The notes beneath the pieces were generated by a model that searched no databases, was not told where the DNA came from, and saw only the letters and a list, made by a program, of their open reading frames with translations. From Mansonella perstans (Eukaryota > Nematoda > Chromadorea > Rhabditida > Onchocercidae), in NCBI GenBank assembly GCA_037074765.1, contig JBAMDO010000069.1, forward strand, positions 209,501 to 273,500: DNA of 64,000 bases. The letters are read 5' to 3'. Positions 59,241 to 64,000 of this stretch are shown piece after piece; position 1 is the first letter of the stretch, and each line of letters starts with the position of its first letter. The translations under genes were made by a program, and so were the position numbers.

Positions 59241-60904
59241 CATTTTTTCCAGAAAAATTTTTTTTGCGGAAGTTTATTGCGCTTAAGAATAATCATTTGC
59301 TAGCTTCTTAGATTAGAAGTTTTTTGATGAAGAGTTATTGGGAAACCACCGAAAAAAAAGATTTGATTTATCAACATTTTAGAGAATTTTTTTACTCCAA
59401 AAAAATTAGCATTTTTTTCGATCATTAATTGTCCCCCATTCACCTCCCCCATCCGTCTATCTTTGCATCTTCTGCCTTTTTACCGAAAAAATAATTATTC
59501 AGTCTTCATCAAAAAAATTTTCATTTCAATTTAATAAATTTTCTTTTTTAAAAGTTTTGTTCATTTTTACTTTTACACTCTTCTTGAAATAGCAGGAAAA
59601 AATTTTTCGAAGTTATTTCTTTTTTTTTTCCATTGAACTTCAATATTTTAGCAAACTTCAATCCAAATTTTGCGCAAATTCACATTCATAAAGTATTTTT
59701 TTTTATTTTTATTCGATATCTTTTTTTTCTGAATTTTGTTTCATTTTTGAAAATTTTTTAAATTTATTTCTTTTCTTTTATTCAAATGAAATTTAACATA
59801 TTTTGACATATTTCATTCAAGTTTTCTTTTCTTTCTTTTTTTTAAAAAATCATATGACAGTAATTTTGAGTTTCAGTCTAGAATTAACTATTTTTTTTTC
59901 AACGATTATATTATTAATTTTGCTTTTTTTTATTGACAATTATTTGATGCTAAAATATTTTGTTATGGGCTACTGAAATATTGTTGTGATAGCGCTAAAA
60001 TATTCATACTTTCTTCCCAATTTGATATGTTTATGATTGCACTACAAGTGATATATTTAACCAATTTTTCCTTTTTGTTTTTTGTTTATCCATATATTTA
60101 GCCAAACATTAGCCAATTTATTTCAACACGTAATTAATTAATTAATGGCCAAAGAAATTATGGAAAAAATGGATAAATTATAGGTAAAATTATCATCGGC
60201 TGCGCTAGCTTTTTTAGCAATATTTTAAATTTAAACATAAAAGAAAACCTTATCTCTCTATTTATTTGTCAAATGTATCACATCTATCAATTGTGAGAGA
60301 AATTTATGTAAATAAATATCTCACCCTCCTTTATAACATTGAAGAAATCTGAAACTTGTAAAAATGTTATTGAATTATCTTCTATTTAAAAATGTTTTTT
60401 TAATTCTAGAACAAAGAATTAATTTTAAGAGTTTGTGTATGTTTTCATTGATTAATTGCTAATTACTTGTTATTTATATCCTCATCTTCTAGCTTATCTT
60501 TTCTTTTTTCCTTGATGATGTTAATTTCTCGATGGTAACATAAGTTGTTTTGATCAGAATTTTCTTTTAACCAAGCGCTAATTCTACTCATTACTTGAAG
60601 TTATTTTTCAATTAGATCAAAAATTAAGCCGATCTGATTTAACACACTTTTCATCAATGCTATCAATCAGCTTAATTTCCTGACATGAACAATAGCACTG
60701 AGTGATAGTAGGAGTTACTGCAATTTTTATATGTTCCTCACTATCAAATATAATATTTTTCAAAAAAAAACATACTAATTATAAACGATATTGTTTTTTG
60801 ATAAAATTTCATTAAAGTTATTCAAAACAAAAACAACAAGAAAAAGCGATTGGAAAGAAAAAAAGAAACTGCAAAATTCAACTTACTTCAATTTCTTAAT
60901 TGTC

Positions 60905-61115
60905 AAATAATTAATAATTAACTGGTGATTTATTAATGTTTAATAAACAATCAATTGACAGTTAATCAACAATAAAAGCAATTAATTTACAATTGACGAA
61001 ATTTAATTAACGATTGGCCATCAATTAATTGACAATTAGCGACAGCCAATCAATATTTATCTAGCGATCAGTTAGCAACCAACATCTGATTAATAAATTA
61101 ACAATTCAAATTAAC
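60905..61115. repeat. Cluster of degenerate AATTGAC / TTAATTAA motifs
   Basis: A 200-base segment rich in CAATTGAC, TTAATTGACAATTA and similar palindrome-like words on both strands. Spacing is irregular, so it is not a clean tandem array. It may be simple AT-rich drift. Confidence 0.35.
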
Positions 61116-61741
61116 AATTTTTTTTAGAGCAAAAACATTGGAATTTCTTTTTACTTTTATCACTTATAAATCTAAAATGGCCTTTTTACAACTGTTGAAA
61201 AATGTTTTTGATGGGCATGATACATTTGATAAATAAATAGGATAGAAAGTTTTTTTCCACTTTTAAACATTGCTATAAAAGTTGCCTATAATTGTCCAGT
61301 TATTCCTAATTATTTTTTTCATTAGTCACAATGTTCAAATACTTACTAGCTGAAAGTTTGAAATTCCTCTGAAGAGCTGTAAGAATTATTAATTTCTGTT
61401 TAACTATGAATCCTACTTTCTAAGTCAAAAAGTTTATTTTAATCCAAAATTCCTCAAAGACTTTATGAGTGCAGTAAATGCTTAAGACGTGAAGTTAATA
61501 ACATTATTAAATGACGCCATCGACTTTCCGAAACTGATACCTGCCTGCCCAAGCAAAACGATTAAAACAAATTTGAAAATCAAAAACAGCAGTTTCACAT
61601 CACTAGCAATTTTTTAAAATTGATCTCAATAATTCTTTTACAAATATACCATCTGCAAAGCTTTCAAGCTTCTTCTTTTTTAGGTGGTTTTATGATTTTT
61701 TTATCGTGAATTTACGTAAGAAATACCGGTTTATGCGGTGA

Positions 61742-64000
61742 ATGAATTATTCGTATACAGTGATTTTTTTCCTGAAAATTACTGCTCTACTCATTATTCA
61801 AATCTTTCTCTTTCAATCGATTACAAGTACCGAACTCTCAGGTATTTGTTTCACACAAATTTTTTTCTTTAAGCAACAGTGTTAACCATGTCATCTGAAA
61901 ATTCGCTATCGAAGAAATAACTCTGTAGCAATTTAACACACCTAGAAGGTTTGGTATTTACAAAAAAAAGCGACAAAATGATTAGACGTATGAAAAAAAT
62001 TTCAAACATCCGTGCGCAAAATTATTTGTCATATTTTCTTTAGCATTTTTGAGACTAAAAAATTTTTTTTTTTTTGGCTAATTTTCTTTGCCATTCTGTG
62101 CTATAATTATTTAAAAAATTCTATATTTTCCAATTATTATTTCAATTTAATTATCAATTTATTGAATATAGTTACTTGGCTGATTTTTTTCATGTGAAAT
62201 AACAATTAAGGTTGTGAAAAGTGTGATTTACGTTCATCATTTTGTCAAAAAAATAGCAGCACGGGTAAAGTGAATTGTATTTGTCGTTCTGGTTTTATTG
62301 CTGACAGTATTGGAAAATGTCATCATATACTTGGTTAGCATATTTTTCAACATAAAAAAAAAGTTGTTTGACAAAAATTGAATCAAAGGAAAAAAGTTTC
62401 GAAAATTTTTTTATAGTATTAATTTTTCATAATTACATGTTTATTTTTATTACCAATCATTTCTATTATTTTTTCATATTTTGCAGATTCTCCTGAAGCT
62501 AATATGTTAATTAATAAATGCACTTTGGAAAAAGCTGAAGGCGCGACAGAAAAGTAAGAGAATATTTTTATAGTCATTTTTTTTGATGCTGTCCCATTAA
62601 ATAAGCCACAGTTAATTTAGTTGAAGATATCACTCTGCTCGTACTTTATTATTTGCATTAAAGTTTCTTTCAATTTTCTTTTTTAATTTAAGATTTTATA
62701 ACTTCAATTAACAGCATTCTTTTTTTTAATCTATAATATAACTATCATTTTAGCTAAGTTAATTAAATACAATCGAAGATTTAGGAAAAAAACATCACAA
62801 ATGATTTGTAATGTGTAATGATCAGAACAAAATATTTAACAAACATCCGGAAAATATTTGTTTTTCAAAAATTTCAATTTTCTCAAATGTAGTAGCAACT
62901 GATAAATTGATAATCGATCATCCTAATGATCTGAAAATAATTATTAACAATTTCTTCGCAATATATTTAGTGTTACAAATTCTTTCACTACTTGTCACCA
63001 TCAGCACTATTACTGATTGCTATATTAATAATACTAGTTTTAAAATGAATTGTAAAATGAATTTTTAGAATTTTATCTGAAATATTAAGAACATACAATC
63101 GAAATTTGGTGCCAACAGCAAAAGGTGTTGACGTGGACGTTGAAATACTTATTCAACAGGTGAAAATGATCACAATTTCATTATGTCGTGAAAGAAAAAC
63201 ACTAAAGAAAATCTGAACAAAAAATTCCGTTTGATTTTTTTATGCTTTCAAACTTAAATATTTCTTCGTTTATTTTTGTAAGTAATACTTATAATTATTA
63301 TTTCATTGCCACTGCAATTTTTTTCCTTTTGCTTTCAAGTTTTTTCTTGAAGTGAAAAAAAGCAATAGAACCAAACTTTTAATTGTTTGGAAAAAAAACA
63401 GACTTTCTTTTTTTTCAGATATCAGAAATTTCCGAAAAACTTAGCAGCTCTAAAATGCACCTTTTGTTAGCGCAAATTTGGCGTGATCCTAATTTATCAT
63501 ATCAAGTAAACTGTCAAATGTTTTTTTTTTGCTCTCTCCTTCGGCCTTTTTCCTAAATTTGATTCGAAAAATATTACTTCAAAAATATGGAAGAAAAAAC
63601 GAAATTTGCTGCAAAAAAAAGAAAAATAGATCTGCAAATAAGAAGAAGGGACGGAAAATATTTTTGCAATTTAGTAATAAGGAAGGAAAAATCGATAAAA
63701 TTCTAAACAGTCATTTACTTCACTTTATCATTATTTTTATTAAGGATATAGAAGGAGCAAATTGTGTGCAAAATTTAACTTTATCAGATCGAATGGTAGA
63801 AAAACTTTGGTTACCAAATGTCTGTATCGTAAACAGCAAGGGATCATCGATACATCATTCACCAACACCGAATATTTTCCTTTCCATTCTACCAAATGGA
63901 ACCGTTTGGCTAAATTACAGGTTGTAAAAATTTTTCTTTTTTTTAAAAAATACAATTGATAATAATGATGATGCAAATGTTATTTTAGTTGAACTCTGCA
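61742..64000 (+). CDS. Cys-loop ligand-gated ion channel with EGF-like module, 5' part
   Basis: Exons join in phase: 61742-61841, 62211-62333, 62487-62553, 63069-63159, 63419-63505, 63745-63923 and 63989 to the window end, about 219 residues so far. A signal peptide covers about 1-32. A six-cysteine EGF-like module follows at 35-70 (Cys 35, 38, 45, 56, 58, 70, ending with CICRSGFIADSIGKC). The ligand-binding domain of a Cys-loop receptor starts near 97: VDVDVEILIQQISEIS, then QIWRDPNLSY (about 147-156), LWLPNVCIVNS (about 176-186) and PNIFLSILPNGTVW (about 196-209). The WRDPNL and PNGTV blocks resemble GABA-, glycine- or glutamate-gated anion channels rather than nicotinic ones; the ligand is not predictable. 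The Cys-loop itself, the pore helices and the C-terminus lie beyond the window. The exon 6 donor at 63924 was chosen over 63921 because the latter runs into a stop. Confidence 0.85.

Larger units (their letters stand above)
52233..61741. other. 9.5 kb AT-rich gene desert with T tracts
   Basis: No open frame longer than about 83 codons and none with a known domain. The plus strand carries dozens of T runs of 8-14 bases, far more than A runs of that length. Local repeats are listed separately. Nothing on either strand resembles exons with coding bias. The last part must hold the promoter of the ion-channel gene. Confidence 0.65.

Noticed and set aside
62811..63068. 85-codon frame with a hydrophobic stretch inside the channel gene
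   Set aside because: It lies wholly in intron 3 of the channel gene, has no good splice signals of its own, and its composition is that of AT-rich non-coding DNA.
63529..63927. 132-codon frame read as one exon
   Set aside because: Only the part from 63745 onward is the channel exon. The earlier Lys/Asn-rich part is intron read through, upstream of the AG at 63743-63744.

Overview
This is eukaryotic, very AT-rich DNA with split genes. Introns are GT-AG, many of them a few hundred bases long with T-rich acceptors. Gene content points to a nematode: a presenilin with the tryptophan-aspartate and GMGD signatures I recall for C. elegans HOP-1, a SIX3/6 (CEH-32-like) homeobox gene, possible spliced-leader acceptors, and a decayed BEL/Pao retroelement. 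A filarial or other clade III parasitic nematode is my best inference; no marker in the window fixes the species. Because the genes are split, the models below were assembled by hand from exons that join in frame at GT-AG sites.

Layout: (1) 787-2385, minus strand, a four-exon gene for a small membrane protein I do not recognise, ending close to an A6 tract that sets its reading frame. (2) 2.4-14.0 kb, non-coding and repeat-bearing: two GT microsatellites, a 21-base inverted repeat and a 19-base minisatellite. (3) 14022-21550, plus strand, a complete SIX3/6 homeobox gene of seven exons and 506 codons. (4) 26011-30556, plus strand, a complete HOP-1-type presenilin of eight exons and 405 codons. 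(5) 30.6-39.5 kb, gene-poor, holding a broken BEL/Pao pol fragment at 35.4-36.7 kb. (6) 39586-52232, a compact same-strand block of four genes: PRP31 splicing factor, YIPF6-like Golgi protein, an F-box/FBA protein and an ITFG2-like KICSTOR subunit. (7) 52.2-61.7 kb, a 9.5 kb AT-rich stretch with many T tracts and no gene I can support. (8) 61742-64000, the 5' part of a Cys-loop ligand-gated ion channel with a six-cysteine EGF-like module before its ligand-binding domain, cut by the window end.

The four genes of block 6 lie head to tail 0.7-1.2 kb apart and could be an operon or simply neighbours. Their products act in different places: nuclear splicing, Golgi membrane traffic, ubiquitin ligation and lysosomal nutrient signalling. 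HOP-1-type presenilin would supply the catalytic subunit of gamma-secretase. The SIX gene is a developmental transcription factor, and the long non-coding stretch before it is a natural place for its enhancers. I see no bacterial-type system, CRISPR array, or rRNA. I could not screen for tRNA genes reliably by eye.
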